A stretch of DNA of 64,000 bases from Bathynomus jamesi (GCA_023014485.1 JAJOZX010005633.1:113501-177500); one strand, 5' to 3'; shown: positions 33,666-45,232, numbered from the stretch's first letter. Numbers and translations: made by a program. The notes: a model not told the origin generated them from the letters alone.

Positions 33666-35579
33666 ATAAATGCAAAAAACTTCACTTTTTTCTACGTGAA
33701 GGTCAAAATATGAAAATAAAAACCCACTCTAATAGACAGAGTTTATTTCCACGACAGTTTCGACGCCCACTGGCATCCTCCTCGGGTGGATACAGAAACA
33801 CGAATGAACCAAAACAAGAGGGAAAAACAGTCCAGGGACCGACCGTTAAGAAATTCGCACCTAGGTTAGATCCCATTCTCCCGACACCGGAAGGGCATTT
33901 TCATTAAGTACATTCGCGCAAATTTAAAACTATCTTCCTGTTCTAAACATACAGATTCTATTATATTTTTTCTTACATAATTATTGAATTTATTATTAAT
34001 TTTATTACATTTAATATTGCATAATTATTTATTACAGAAATTATACATTTATTATTACATTGGTTATTACATTATTGTTTATTATACAGAACTTATAAAC
34101 CGAAAAACGAATGAAAAAAGCCGATTAGGAAACAATCCAGAGAAATTCGCATCTAGGTTAGTTAGATACCGTTCTCCCGACACTGGAAGGGCATTTTATT
34201 ACAGGGTCCGCTTATAAGTACATTCCCACAAATTAAAACTATCTTCTTGTTCTATGCATACAGATTCTAATATTTTGACATAATTACTGCATTTATTATT
34301 ACATTTACATTTTTTTACATTTATTATTATCATCTTTACCCTAATTATTAAATTTATAATATTACCTTTATTATTACATCTGTTGCATTTATATTTATTT
34401 CCACATTTATTACTTCCATTATTACATTTACTAAAGGCGAGTAAGGAAACATTCCAATCCAGAGACATTTAAGAAATTCACACTTAGGTTCGAACACGTT
34501 CCCACGACTCCGTAAGGGATTTTTTGACCAAGAATCTCATTAAAGGGTCTAACTTATAAGTACCTTCGCACAAATTAAAATTATCTACTTTTTCTATACA
34601 CACAGATTCTATTATTTTTCTTTTGACATAATTATTACATTTATAAAGTACCTTACTTGATTCCCAATCTATAGCATGATTATTTGGCTGGCGTGATAAA
34701 AAATGGCATTATTAGTATTACAACTTCTGAAGGCATATTTGTGTTCTTTAATACGGGTTTCAATATTTCTTCCAGTTTCTCCCACGTAAACTAAATCACA
34801 ACTTTTACAGGGAATGCTGTAGACACAGGCTTGTTCCTCTTTTGCCACGTTATTCCTAACCAATTTACTTTTCACGGTAGACGAATATTTGAACGCCAAA
34901 GCAAACTTAAAATCTTTCGTCAACGGTTTTACTCTTTCTAAGCCGGCAATGTTAGGGTAAAGGTAATAATAATAAATGTAAAAAAAATGTAAATGTAATA
35001 ATAAATGCAGTAATTATGTCAAAATATTAGAATCTGTATGTATAGAACAAGAAGATAGTTTTAATTTGTGGGAATGTACTTATAAGCGGACCCTGTAATA
35101 AAATGCCCTTCCAGTGTCGGGAGAACGGTATCTAACCTAGGTGCGAATTTCTCTGGATTGTTTCATAATCGGCTTTTTTCATTCGTTTTTCGGTTTATAA
35201 GTTCTGTATAATAAACAATAATGTAATAACCAATGTAATAATAAATTTATAATTTCTGTAATAAATAATTATGCAATATTAAATGTAATAAAATTAATAA
35301 TAAATTCAATAATTATGTAAGAAAAATATAATAGAATCTGTATGTTTAGAACAGGAAGATAGTTTTAAATTTGCGCGAATGTACTTAATGAAAATGCCCT
35401 TCCGGTGTCGGGAGAATGGGATCTAACCTAGGTGCGAATTTCTTAATGGTCGGTCCCTGGACTGTTTTTCCCTCTTGTTTTGGTTCATTCGTGTTTCTGT
35501 ATCCACCCGAGGAGGATGCCAGTGGGCGTCGAAACTGTCGTGGAAATAAACTCTGTCTATTAGAGTGGGTTTTTATTTT
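33666..35579. mobile_element. Palindromic Penelope-like element
   Basis: The arms 33713-34335 and about 34955-35579 are inverted copies. The spacer encodes a GIY-YIG fragment. The 13-bp CTTAACTTCAGTT occurs at 33653-33665 and 35580-35592, a likely target duplication. Within each side, segments with CTAGGTTAG, TCCCGACAC.GGAAGGGCATTT and CATACAGATTCTA are tandemly repeated about every 300 bases. The arm ends carry GAGGATGCCAGTGGGCGTCGAAAC, a strong stem followed by GAAAC. Confidence 0.85.
34669..34960 (-). pseudogene. Penelope-like GIY-YIG endonuclease fragment
   Basis: The frame gives FALAFKYSSTVKSKLVRN, then CVYSIPCKSCDLVYVGETGR and NIETRIKEHKYAFRSC. VYSIPC..C...YVGETGR....R..EH is the Penelope version of the GIY-YIG nuclease, with the Y, G and R residues present. 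The reverse transcriptase that should precede it is absent. Confidence 0.9.
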
Positions 35580-35667
35580 CTTAACTTCAGTTCCTGTCAA
35601 AATGGAGAAATTCTAAGTCAGAAGTGAATGATAGGATGAGTGAAGAAATAAACTAACTAATTTATAT

Positions 35668-36060
35668 TAGTACTGTATTTTAGTAACTATATATCAGAAT
35701 GTATTTATTAGCTATTGTTATGGTTCCCGTTATACAGTTACAGGTAAAACCGTAGCGATATGTATATTGAAATATAAAAGACAAACCGGAAAACACCCAA
35801 TTATATCATACCACAATCACAACTTCCATTATAAGAACTAGATTGCCAATTCCACATAACACATATCACTAACTCACACAGCTATATCGGTATGTACTGT
35901 ATTTTAGTAACTACGGTATATCAAAATATATTTTAGTAACTATATCAGTATGTATTTTAGTAACTATTTTAGTAATTATTTAAGTAACTGCAATAGTATG
36001 TATTTTAGTATCTATACCAGTATGTATGTATGGATTTGTGTGTATGTAGGCTATGTATGG
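35668..36060. repeat. Minisatellite of TATTTTAGTAACTAT units
   Basis: About eight irregular copies of GTATGTATTTTAGTAACTAT-like units 20-35 bases long. They lie inside the hAT between the Penelope insert and the heat-shock-like array. Confidence 0.7.
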
Positions 36061-36570
36061 ACTTTTTATTATACCTAACGTAAATTTCCCCTACCTTATC
36101 AAGGTTTCCCTGTTCCCTTAAGGAACAAGAAAATCATGTGTAGATGCTTGCTCTATTTGCTATAATGTTATAAAATAGGGTACTATATTTTTGTTGTAAA
36201 TAGCCAACTATATTTTTGTTGTAAATAACCAAATAATATTAAAAAAACAATACTAATATTCAATCTTAAATGTATAAATTTAAAAACAAATTTGAAATAA
36301 TTTTGAATGATTCAAGCTGATCAAGCAGTTATAAATAATGCTAAGCTTAAGAAAACCAGTTTAATAACACTTTCAATTTGTTATTCAAATTATTATCCAA
36401 AATGGCAAAAAAAAAACTTCAAAAAGAACTACCTGTCCTACCATAAAAGGCTCAACAGACAATATCACAATCACATGTAGATACTTGCTTTTGCTATACA
36501 CAACCACAACTAACCAAGAAAATAATTTGCCATCCTTTATATAGGTACTATTTTCTCCCAATCCGAAGTA

Positions 36571-36718
36571 TTCCAGAATGTTCTGGAATCGTCTAGAATA
36601 TTCTAAGACATTCTAGAAAGTTCCATAAGGTTCTGAAATATTCTAGAATTCTACAAAAAGCTGTAAAACAATCTAAAACTCTCTTAAAACTAAGAAAAAA
36701 GAAAATTCTCGAATATTC
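36571..36718. promoter_or_regulatory. Heat-shock-element-like array near the hAT 5' end
   Basis: From 36571 to 36648, TTC and GAA alternate every 5 bases for 16 positions. Twelve are exact (36571, 36576, 36581, 36586, 36596, 36601, 36611, 36616, 36621, 36631, 36641, 36646) and four have one or two mismatches. A second cluster of four exact modules lies at 36701-36718 (GAAAATTCTCGAATATTC). Inverted nGAAn at 5-bp spacing is the known heat shock factor site, normally three or more modules. The array is between the right TIR and the reverse-strand transposase start, where the promoter should be. A regulatory role is inferred. Confidence 0.6.
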
Positions 36719-36977
36719 TCAGTGAATAATATTTTGGAGTATCAATAAAAAACTTTTATTAAAAAACAAAACACAAGCTCACGTCGCTAATTAAGTAATA
36801 AGTTTTTATTATAGTAAATAAAAGTAAATAATAAATAATATAATATTAATTAATATACATTACATTGGGTTATACTTATAATTTTTCTAAATTGATGCCG
36901 ATTAATCTGTATCGGCAAATTGGTATCGGCCGATTATCGGTATCGGCAAAATTGAGGTATCGGTGCATCACTAATAT

Positions 36978-37369
36978 ACAGGGTGTCCAAGAAGTCCGGA
37001 CTCATAGGGAAAATAGACATTATATTTTTAAAGTGAAAAACACATTTCTAATGTCAGTTTTACATACTTCAGGAAAGAAAATACCCTGATGGCTCAGTAT
37101 ACCAATCAAGAGAAGTTGGAACTGGTATTGCTACATGTTTTTCGGGAAAAAGCCAGAGGGTATGTTCGTGAAATAACTGACATGCCTCACTCTGGCTTTT
37201 TCGGGAAACAGTAGCAATACCAGTTCCACCTTCTCTTGATTGGTATACTGAGCCATCAGGGTATTTTCTTTCCTGAAATATGTAAAACTGACATTAGAAA
37301 TATGTTTGTTTCACTTTAAAAATATAATGTCTATTTTCCCTATGAGTCCAGACTTCTGGGACACCCTAT
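36978..37369. mobile_element. Mariner head-to-head foldback
   Basis: The ends GGGTGTCCAAGAAGTCCGGA and the inverse of GGGTGTCCCAGAAGTCTGGA bracket two inverted copies of the first exon region. The left copy gives MAQYTNQEKLELVLLHVFRE then KARGYVREITDMPH (from 37088). The arms are about 175 bases. The hAT duplicated ATATACAG across this element's left tip, so the hAT inserted into it. Confidence 0.85.
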
Positions 37370-37374
37370 ACAAT

Positions 37375-37870
37375 GAAAGCTGAGCGTGCTTGAGTGTAGA
37401 TGTAGCAAGTTTACGTAAACGTGTATTGATGCCAAAATTGACGTACGGATGTAATACACTTATTTGACATGATAGTTCACTGTAAAAAGTGAGAACAGTT
37501 GAAACGAATAATTTAAGACGTATGATTGATGTAAATCGGATTGACCGTATGAAAGATGAAGATGTTCGGGGAATGATGTGGAGTAAAGAAGGTAATTTCA
37601 GATGAGAATAGAGGATTAGCGTGTTACGTTGCCATAATTATGTGGAGAGACTAAATATTGAGAAAATTGTGAAAAAAAAAATTTTTAATAGTGAATGCAA
37701 AGGTTTGAAAAGTAGAGGAAAACCACGGAAATGATGGAGATGTAATTAGTAAATGTGAGAATAAATGTGGAGTTTATATAAATGAGGCACGAGAGTTGAT
37801 GAGAAACAGAGAGGAATGGAAACGGTTTGTGAGGTGTGTAAATAAGGACGTTGGTCTCATCTGACGTACC
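37375..37870 (+). pseudogene. RTE-like LINE, C-terminal part 2
   Basis: VLMPKLTYGCNTLI, then TVETNNLRRMIDVNRIDRMK, DEDVRGMMW and, after shifts, SRGKPRK.WRW and INEARELMRNREEWKRFVR. These phrases follow the order of RTE-group C-termini (PVLMYG, LRR..G..R.DR, GRPRKRW, W..FVR). The segment continues the LINE broken at 30110, although a stretch between motif C and this point is missing. Confidence 0.75.
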
Positions 37871-38027
37871 ACTAGAGGTATACACCTCAGTCTTTTCATG
37901 AAAGGTAATACTGGAGCCCTGAGGTTGTGGGCGTAATTGATGTGTTTTCGGTCCTGAGTTCAAGCGTTGTGCGCACCCTATGGAAAATGGGAAAAGGTTT
38001 TTACGTAATGTACGTATATATATATAT

Positions 38028-39203
38028 CAGTGGCGACTCCAGCTCTTCGAGACTACTCGGGCTCTTTTTAAATTTTAAAGTGTACATATGAGCCGACATT
38101 TAAATGCATGACAATAACTTAAGATTATCAATAAAATAAATAAATACATACCTCGGTAAAAAAATTATTTGAATTTTATTTACTTGAACATAAAGTCCAA
38201 GCATCTTGGTTTTAAAGCAAATTCCTTTTTGCTTTCTAAATCAATAAGTATTTCTCTTTCAATTGAAATCCTAGCCAGGAACGAGAGCCGTTCTTGAGCT
38301 ATTGTGTTTCTTAAATATGATCTAATTCGATCAAGAACAGAGAAACTTCTTTCATTTGAAACAGAAGTTACAGGTATGGTAAGAAGAAGCTGAATCAGCT
38401 TTGTGGTTTCCGACATCGCAGACAATAATCCTAGTTCGTGAAAGACTTCTAAAATTTCATTTGCAGATTTGCATTTTCTAAAGTCACTATCACGATAAAG
38501 ATATTTCAATTCGTTAACTAAGGATTTGGAGTCAATTACATTTGGATATTTAGTTTGTAAAGCATTAAGAATACTTATAATATTAAAAATAAATCAGATT
38601 ATTTAAGAAAAGCGAACAACCTCACATTGCGGCAAAAATCAAACTGCACCGCCACCCAAGGCAGTTGAAGGCACGCTTATCGAAACGTAAAAAGTTACCA
38701 TGTATCACCAGAATTAAAAATTGTGCCTCTACAAGGCCGAAGGATATAAGCCCGAGTTGAAATGTTTTTTTTTCTTTATAAAAAAAATTAATAGGAGGAA
38801 AAACGTATTTTATTTAATGCGAATTAGAAGAAGGACTATTATGTAACCGTATGCAAGCAAATAAAATAATTATTCACTAAAAGAACTTTAAATATACGAT
38901 ATTACTTATACTTTCTCGATCGTAATGTCTTGCGCCCGAGTAAAGGATCTTGAAAGATTACACGAAAATTTAATGTGTCAATATAGTTTTTTTATAGGTA
39001 GTAAGGGTATCTAAATGCCCTCAAAATTTGCTTGCATGAAAAAGGCTAGACAGAAAAATACTAACATACTACCAGCCAAAAACCATTTTTAAAATTTTTT
39101 TAAAACTTGAATCTATAAATACACAATTTTATCTCTCATGCTTCTCCTTGCCCCTTGCCTCTCGGGCTCAGCCCGAGAAGCCCGAGTGCAGGAGTAACCA
39201 CTG
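38028..39203 (-). mobile_element. hAT deletion derivative
   Basis: CAGTGGCGACTCCAGC at 38028 and the inverse of CAGTGGTTACTCCTGC ending at 39203 form the TIRs, with GCCCGAG/CTCGGGC repeats just inside both ends. The flanking octamers are ATATATAT and ATATACAC, consistent with insertion into (TA)n. It is 1176 bp, keeping only the gene's 3' end. Confidence 0.8.
38180..38509 (-). pseudogene. hAT transposase C-terminal dimerisation region
   Basis: The frame runs MKYLYRDSDFRKCKSANEIL through LLLTIPVTSVSNERSFSVLD and RIRSYLRNTIAQERLSFLAR. P.T...NERSFS.L.RI..YLR.T....RL..L is the standard hAT C-terminal signature of the ZMYM1-like type. The BED finger and catalytic core are missing. Confidence 0.85.
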
Positions 39204-39234
39204 ATATACACACACACACACCACACACACACAT

Positions 39235-39270
<36 letters not shown>

Positions 39271-41035
39271 CCGTCTGCCAAAAAAAGGTTCACTCTGAAA
39301 ACAGCCATGAAATCAACATTTATTAACAAATCATAATGAACCTCCTACAGAGCAAAACTATGTAAACAGTATATATGTACACCAATTTTCAGATTATATA
39401 TTCAAAATTAATGATTTAATGAGGATTGTTTATATTCAACAAATTTTGTTGGTGAACATCGCTCCAGTTTTGAATTCTGGGAGTCCACAAAGGCGGTAAA
39501 ACCTTTGCAATACAATTTTTATTCTCATTTCAGTTATAAAATGCATCATAAGATTTATAAAATATAGGAAATGCCCCAATTAAAAAAAAACATGAAAATA
39601 AAAAAAGGATTTTGAATTTCAAAACAGAACTTAAATCCTAAGTTTACAAAAGAAATCAAATTAACATTTTACCCTTTTGGAATTCCCATTAAAAAAATTG
39701 TTCAATGTGTTTTCCTTCTGTTTCAACAATTTTCTTCAATCTTGGGCGAAATTCATCAATGGTTCGATCGATCTGTTTCTGTGGTACCTTTTCCCACTTC
39801 TCCACAAGAAGCTGACGCAAGTGATCAACATTTCTCACCCTGCTCCTGTAAACTCTGTGGCAAATTTTCCCAGATTCCATAGTCAACAGGGTTCAAGTCA
39901 GGACTGTTAGGTGGCCAATTTTGGGGTTCAAGTAATTCTGGGACATTATTTTTTTAGTATTCCACAGTTGCTATTGTTGTATGGGACGTTGCTCCGTCTT
40001 GCTGAAAAAGATAATAACCACCGTTGGCCAGATTTTGCATTTCGGGAAGCATGTTTCGCAACAGAGTATTTCGATAGTATTCGGCATTGACTTTTACACC
40101 AGGCTCAATAAAATGAATGGATGTTTTTCCTAACTTTGATATGCCAACTGTCACCATAACACTAGTTGAGAAATGACTTCTGGTTGCAAAAAGTCTGCTA
40201 TCAGGTATTTCATTCTTACATTGGACGGCGAGTAAACTCTGTCATTTTGACTGTTCCGAGGTGGCTCCACAGTGAATCTCTTCATCAATGAAAAAAGCCT
40301 TTGAAAGTTTATCACATGTTACTCGCCGTAAGATTTGTTTTGATCTTTGAACTCGTTTCTGCTCATCAGTTTGAATAATCTTTTGCCCGTGCACTCTTTT
40401 GAAAAGTTTTAGTTGAAGATCTTGTTTAATTATGCGTCTCACGCTAGTTTCTGATAATAATAATTCTGTAACTCTTTTGATATGCGAGCTGGTGTCATAT
40501 GGGTTCCTGGCTGGTTTTCCTGACTTAATATACGTTCTTCGACGTCGTCAATATTGTCTTGTATGCGAACAGTTTTTGGTCGCCCGCTTCCCTCTCTTCT
40601 TTTGATATCCCCAGTCTCGTCAATTTTCTTTAGAAGCTTTCCCAAACCACCAAGAGTCTATCCTTTGTTGGGGAATTCGGAAAGTAGTTTCGTTCGTCCA
40701 TATCCATTTTCTAGTCTATAATTCTTAATTATAATCTTATCTTCCTCTGAAAATGGCATATTCATTATATTTTATAACCCTGCAAAAAATATCGTATATT
40801 AGAATTTACAAAAGTGAAAATGGAAATAAAGGATTCTTGATTAGTTTGTCGAGCATCAGTTGTAGTATTACAGGTGAAATATTTAATAAATCGTTAGTTT
40901 TGTTAGCTTCGAACTGAAATTTGGTTTACAAGTAGATGTTTTATGTATCTTTTACGTGTATAAGTTTCATATTGATTGCTTGAAAAATGTTGATTCCATG
41001 GATGGTTTTAGAGTTAACCCTTTTTTTGGCAGACC
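39271..41035 (-). mobile_element. maT-like (DD37D) transposon
   Basis: The left end CCGTCTGCCAAAAAAAGGTT and the inverse of GTCTGCCAAAAAAAGGGTTA near 41035 form the TIRs. TA precedes the left end (39269-39270). No TA is seen at the right end, which abuts the neighbouring LINE. About 1.76 kb long. Confidence 0.75.
39689..40759 (-). pseudogene. maT-like transposase, decayed
   Basis: The start at 40759 (MPFSEEDKIIIKNYRLENGY) leads to DIKRREGSGRPKTVRIQ (the GRPR-like hook), RRIIKQDLQLKLFKRV and FFIDEEIHCG. 40157-39960 has NTLLRNMLPEMQNL and YLFQQDGATSHT. Shifted WPPNSPDLNPVDYGIW follows, then a C-terminus with LVEKWEKVPQKQIDRTIDEF (39886-39689). Exactly 37 residues separate the QQD aspartate from the VDYG aspartate, the DD37D spacing of maT elements. 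It has an in-frame stop and several shifts. Confidence 0.85.
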
Positions 41036-41061
41036 TTTCAAAGGTTCCGTGCGATGATTCT

Positions 41062-43873
41062 TCATTTCACGAAGGTCAAGCTTGTCGCCCCTCCTCTCGA
41101 GTTGGCCTGGTGAAGTAGTGAGTTGGTTTCTTGTACTCTCCACCTCACATAGCCAGGTACGCCCAGCTCATCGGGGATTGTTCTGAGCCAGGCGTCTAAT
41201 CTTCTTTTGAAGATGTCCACTGCAACACCATTCGTGTTCCTTAGGTCTTTGGGCAGCTGATTAAACAGTTTTGGTCCTCTCACGACAAAACTACTTTCTT
41301 TCAGGGTTAAGGATGTTCCCTGTCAAGCCCTTAATTTGGAAACACGACACAGTCTTCCTTTTCTACTTTCCACTGTTGTTTGGGGAGTTACAGGGTTCAG
41401 AGTAAGATTAGGGACTAGTTTCTCCATTATTTTCCAAGTGTAAATAATGGTGTATCTCTCTCTTCTCCTTTCCAGTGAATATAGGTTTAGTTCGCGTAAC
41501 CTTTCCCAGTAATTTAGTTCTTTGCACCCCTTGACCTTGGCTGTGAAGCTTCTCTGAATCCCTTCTAGCTGTCTAATGTCTTCTTTTTTATATGGGGATA
41601 TTAGGACCGAACAGTATTCCAATTTGGGTATGATCAAGGTTTTCAGTAGAAGAATCATTATATTCCTATCCCTTCGTTTAAAGGTTCTCAGTATCTGCCG
41701 TTATTCTCTGCTCTGTTTACTGCTATCTTATTTTGTGTTTCAAACTTCGCATCATCAGTCATTACAACCCCTAAATCTTTTGCTCTAGAATTTCTCTGAA
41801 TTTCCTTTCCATTTGGGGTGTAATATTCCATGGATTTTAGGTCTTCTCTTTTTCCGTACCCATAACAGCTGAAACTTCTCAGTGTTAAACTTCATGTTGT
41901 CTTCCGTCCACTTGTAGATTCTGTTCATGTCGGTTTGTAGAGATCCTATATCTTCTGGGCTTCTTATTTTTCTACTGATCTTTGTGTCATCGGCAAAGGA
42001 TGTTACTGTGCTGTCTCTGGTAACGTCCTCATCTATGTCAGTTAGCATGATTATGAAGAGTAGTGGAGCTAATACTGTTCCTTGTGGTACTGAGCTGAGG
42101 ACCTCTGATTCTGATGAAGATACTCCTTGTACTGTAACGACTTGCCGCCGCTCACTAAGGAAATTATCATATATATCCATTTCCCTACTTTTCCTGCTAT
42201 TCCCATATATTTCAGTTTATGTATTATGATTCCATGGTCACACTTGTCGAACGCTTTGGCAAAGTCTGTATATATTACATCATAGTTTTCATTACTTTCA
42301 AGTGCATCAATAATGTTGTAGTGTTCCATTAGTTGTGATAGGCATGATCTGCCTGACCGAAACCCATGTTGGTTATCATTGAATTTTTTCTGAGTTTCCA
42401 AAAAGTCATAGATTTTCTGTCTAAACTATTTTTTCAAATATTTTAGTGAGATGAGATGTAAGCGACACTGGCCTATAGTTTTTGGCCTCAGCTCGATCTC
42501 CTCCTTTATATATTGGGACTATGTTCGCACTCTTCAGGATGCCAGGTATTTCTCCCATGTCTAGTGATCGTCTCCATATCCAATATAGGGGCTCAGCGAT
42601 TGCATTCTTGCAGTTTTTGATCAGTGTGGCATTTCATTTATCCGGTCCTACCACTGAGTATGTTTTTAGTTTCCCTCTCGCTTGTGTAATATCATCTGTC
42701 GTAAAGTCGAAGTCCGTTATACTTTCCCCTTGTAGTTTTTCTTCAAAGAACGCATTTCTATCGCATATCAGTTTGTCAGTTTTTGAGATACTGAAAGATG
42801 ATTCGTACTGAGCTCTTAATATTTCAGATACTTCTGTTAGATCATCAGATAAAGCACTGTTCTCGTTTTTCAGAGGTCCGATAATCGTATGGTTTTTCGA
42901 CTTCCTTTTGCAAACTTATAGGAGTACTTTGAGTTAACCTTTAGCGCTTCTATAGCGTCGTCTTCTTCTTTTTCTCTATGCTTCTCAATTAGTTCCTGTA
43001 TGACGTCATCGATACTCTGCAGTTTATCATTTAATATTTTTCTGATGTTGTTATCTTTACTGTTACTTAATTTTGCAGTCACTCTTTTTCTCTTTCGGAA
43101 CAATGACCTCTTTTGTCTCTCGAATCTGCTTCTCTTTCCTCTTTGTTGTATTTTTGGGACACGTCTTTCCACAATTTCCAGCGTCTTCTCCTCTAAAGTC
43201 ATTGGCATCTCTTCCGTTGTCTTGGCCTCGAAAATGGTTTTCCAATCTATTACTTCCATGCTGAATGCAACATCTTCCCAGTTTATAGTTTTGGAGTGAA
43301 AATTAAGAATTTCGAATTTATTTATTTCTGTTGTTCATGTTCTTTCCTTTCCTGTTGCTTTTATATTGGTTATTTCAATAATGTTGTGGTCCGATATTAT
43401 AATTGGGGATATTTCTACATTATCAATTAGGTTGCTGTTGTTTATGAATACCAAATCTAGGCAGTTGTTTTTTCTTGTGTTTTCTGTTATTTCTTGCGTT
43501 AACATAAATTCATCAGCTAGAGCTAGTAGCATTTTTACCTGCTCCTGGTCTTCCTATGTGCCCCCCTTGTCCTGGTGTATACATAATTTTTCCCTACCCT
43601 TTTATATTTCATGAACGGGAAATTAAAATCACCACAGAGAAAAATATTTGGGGTTGGAGAGGGTAGATCTTTTACCCAGTTTCTTACCTCTGTAATGAAA
43701 TCTGAAAATTTTGAGATTAGCGTGTTTGGGGGTCTGTACATTACAATTAGTACCATATTTAATTTTTCAACTTTTGCTGCTACACATTCTACGTAGCCGT
43801 TTGAGGTACTTATAGTCATTTCTGCCATATGCCTTTTGCGAGTGTAAATAGCACATCCTCCTTTACGTCTCAC
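41062..43873 (-). pseudogene. LINE ORF2: endonuclease, reverse transcriptase, C-terminus
   Basis: Endonuclease landmarks are IIANIQGLKSN with CLTETHL (44177-43947), VMYRPPN with FLCGDFNFP (43873-43535) and ISDHNIIEI (43532-43335). RT landmarks are NQHGFRSGRSCLSQL, motif A IYTDFAKAFDKCDHG, motif B SVPQGTVLAPLLFI and motif C SFADDTKI (42401-41785). Later come LIIPKLEYCSVLISPY, YTIIYTWKIMEKLVPNL and FNQLPKDLRN. All catalytic motifs are present, but at least five frameshifts split the frame. Confidence 0.88.
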
Positions 43874-43946
43874 TGTTCTGTCAGCTCGGAGTATGTTATA
43901 GTTGTCAATTTGTATTTCTTTTTTGGCAACACAAAACTCACAGTTT

Positions 43947-45128
43947 TCAGTTCGCCTGGCAGTCCTTTAGATGAGTTTCCGTGAGGCATGCAAAGTCTGC
44001 TCCGGCTTCTTGCATAAGTCCTTTCAGGTATAAAACTTTGTCCGAGGAATGATTTGATTTAAGGCCCTGAATGTTGGCTATGATTATTTTTATTTTTTCT
44101 CTATCGTTTTCGCATACAGGTGGTTCCGATTCGTTTTCCAATGGTCGTGCCGGTTTCGTTGCCTTGTGGTCCTCCAAAAATTTGCCTCTTTTTATCTTTG
44201 TCGTAACTGTTATCCCGATAACGCATGAAGTGTCTTTGTGCGTGCCTTCTGTCCGGCTCTCGGATTCCTATATTTGTCAGCTGACTTTGTATTTGCTGAG
44301 GCAGCTGAATCGTGTTGGCTACGTCTAAAAAATTGGTACCCTTCTTTGATATTCGTTTTTCCTGTTCACCCGTTGTGTTCCTTTGAGGGTAGTGGCAACG
44401 GCATTTTTGTCCGTATTTGCACCTCCCATATCTTGCATAGGTGTTGCAGACAGTAAGATGATGGAACTTGCACTTCTTTTCACATTTGCAATATCTGCTT
44501 GTGTAATGTGTGTTACATAATGTGGGATGTGCATAGATGTATTGCCCATCCCGATATCTGCAGTTCCCTTTTGCGTAGTATTTACATACGGTATTTTCTA
44601 CGCTTCTACTTCTTGTTATCTTATTATTATCAATGTTCTTAATTTTGGTATTATCATTATTTTTCTTTGGCTGTTTATTTCTTACGTTTTTAGTTATCTT
44701 TTTGTCATTTCGCTCGTTGGACAATTTTACTACCTCGCAACTTTTACTTATCTCTTTTCTTTCATCTATGTCTTCATTCCGTATTATATTATTTATATTG
44801 TTATTCGTTATTATATTGTTATTCGTTATTTCCTCCTCTCTCTCTCATCCACCTGAATTTTCATTGGGACATTTCCGGACTCTTGTTTCCCCATTATTTC
44901 ATCCTTTTTTGTAACATTCGAGTTTGCTTTCTCCATTTCTTTAAATACCGCGAAGGCGTTTACAGTCTGTGTACATGCGTCACACAGAAATTTGATTCCC
45001 ATGATCTGTTTCGCGTTCGAGACAAGAGATATTTTCCTATCATCCCAATTGATGCAGATAAAGTCGTGCAGTTTTTGACAGAAATCGCATCTTATTGCTG
45101 CATTTTCAGTTGTTTCCAGCTTACGCAA
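43947..45128 (-). pseudogene. LINE N-terminal ORF with PHD-like and CCCH zinc fingers
   Basis: 45128-44826 encodes CDFCQKLHDFICINWDD and GIKFLCDACTQTV, a C-X2-C...C-X2-C pattern like PHD fingers of LINE ORF1 proteins. 44724-44101 encodes three CCCH-like units: CKYYAKGNCRYRDGQYIYAH, CKCEKKCKFHH and YARYGRCKYGQKCRCHYP, then a basic stretch. Nucleic-acid binding is the expected role (inference). The endonuclease start (DREKIKIIIANIQGLKSN) overlaps the far end in another frame. Confidence 0.75.
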
Positions 45129-45140
45129 ATTGCAGATTAA

Positions 45141-45228
45141 CCCTTTAACGCCGGAATTGTTTGTAGGGTTAAGTTATGAATACGTGTATTTGAAAGGTTA
45201 CCAATATGTAGCGGTCGTCCTTTTAGGG
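45141..45228. mobile_element. piggyBac-like MITE, copy 1
   Basis: CCCTTTAACGCCGGAATTG... and ...CGTCCTTTTAGGG are flanked by TTAA on both sides (45137-45140 and 45229-45232). TTAA with CCC/GGG ends is the piggyBac pattern. 88 bp. Confidence 0.75.
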
Positions 45229-45232
45229 TTAA

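Larger units (their letters stand above)
30111..36973 (-). mobile_element. hAT transposon with perfect 8-bp duplication
   Basis: The ends are TAGGGGTGCACCGATTAATC at 30111 and the inverse of TAGTGATGCACCGATACCTC ending at 36973. Subterminal CGGTATCGGCAA repeats occur at both ends. The octamer ATATACAG flanks both sides (30103-30110 and 36974-36981). It contains a reverse-strand transposase gene, a palindromic MITE (31615-31826), a Penelope-like insertion (33666-35579) and a heat-shock-element-like array near its 5' end. Without the inserts it is about 4.7 kb. Confidence 0.92.
41040..45133 (-). mobile_element. Near full-length CR1/jockey-group LINE with zinc-finger N-terminus
   Basis: On the reverse strand the order is cysteine-rich finger (45128-44826), CCCH fingers (44724-44400), AP-type endonuclease (44177-43335), RT (42870-41785) and C-terminal region (41658-41062). 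The 5' limit is uncertain because a piggyBac-like MITE sits at 45141. The 3' end abuts the maT element near 41036 without a clear tail. Confidence 0.85.

Noticed and set aside
43000..43299. Forward frames opposite the LINE at 41040-45133
   Set aside because: Antisense shadows of the reverse-strand endonuclease and RT linker.
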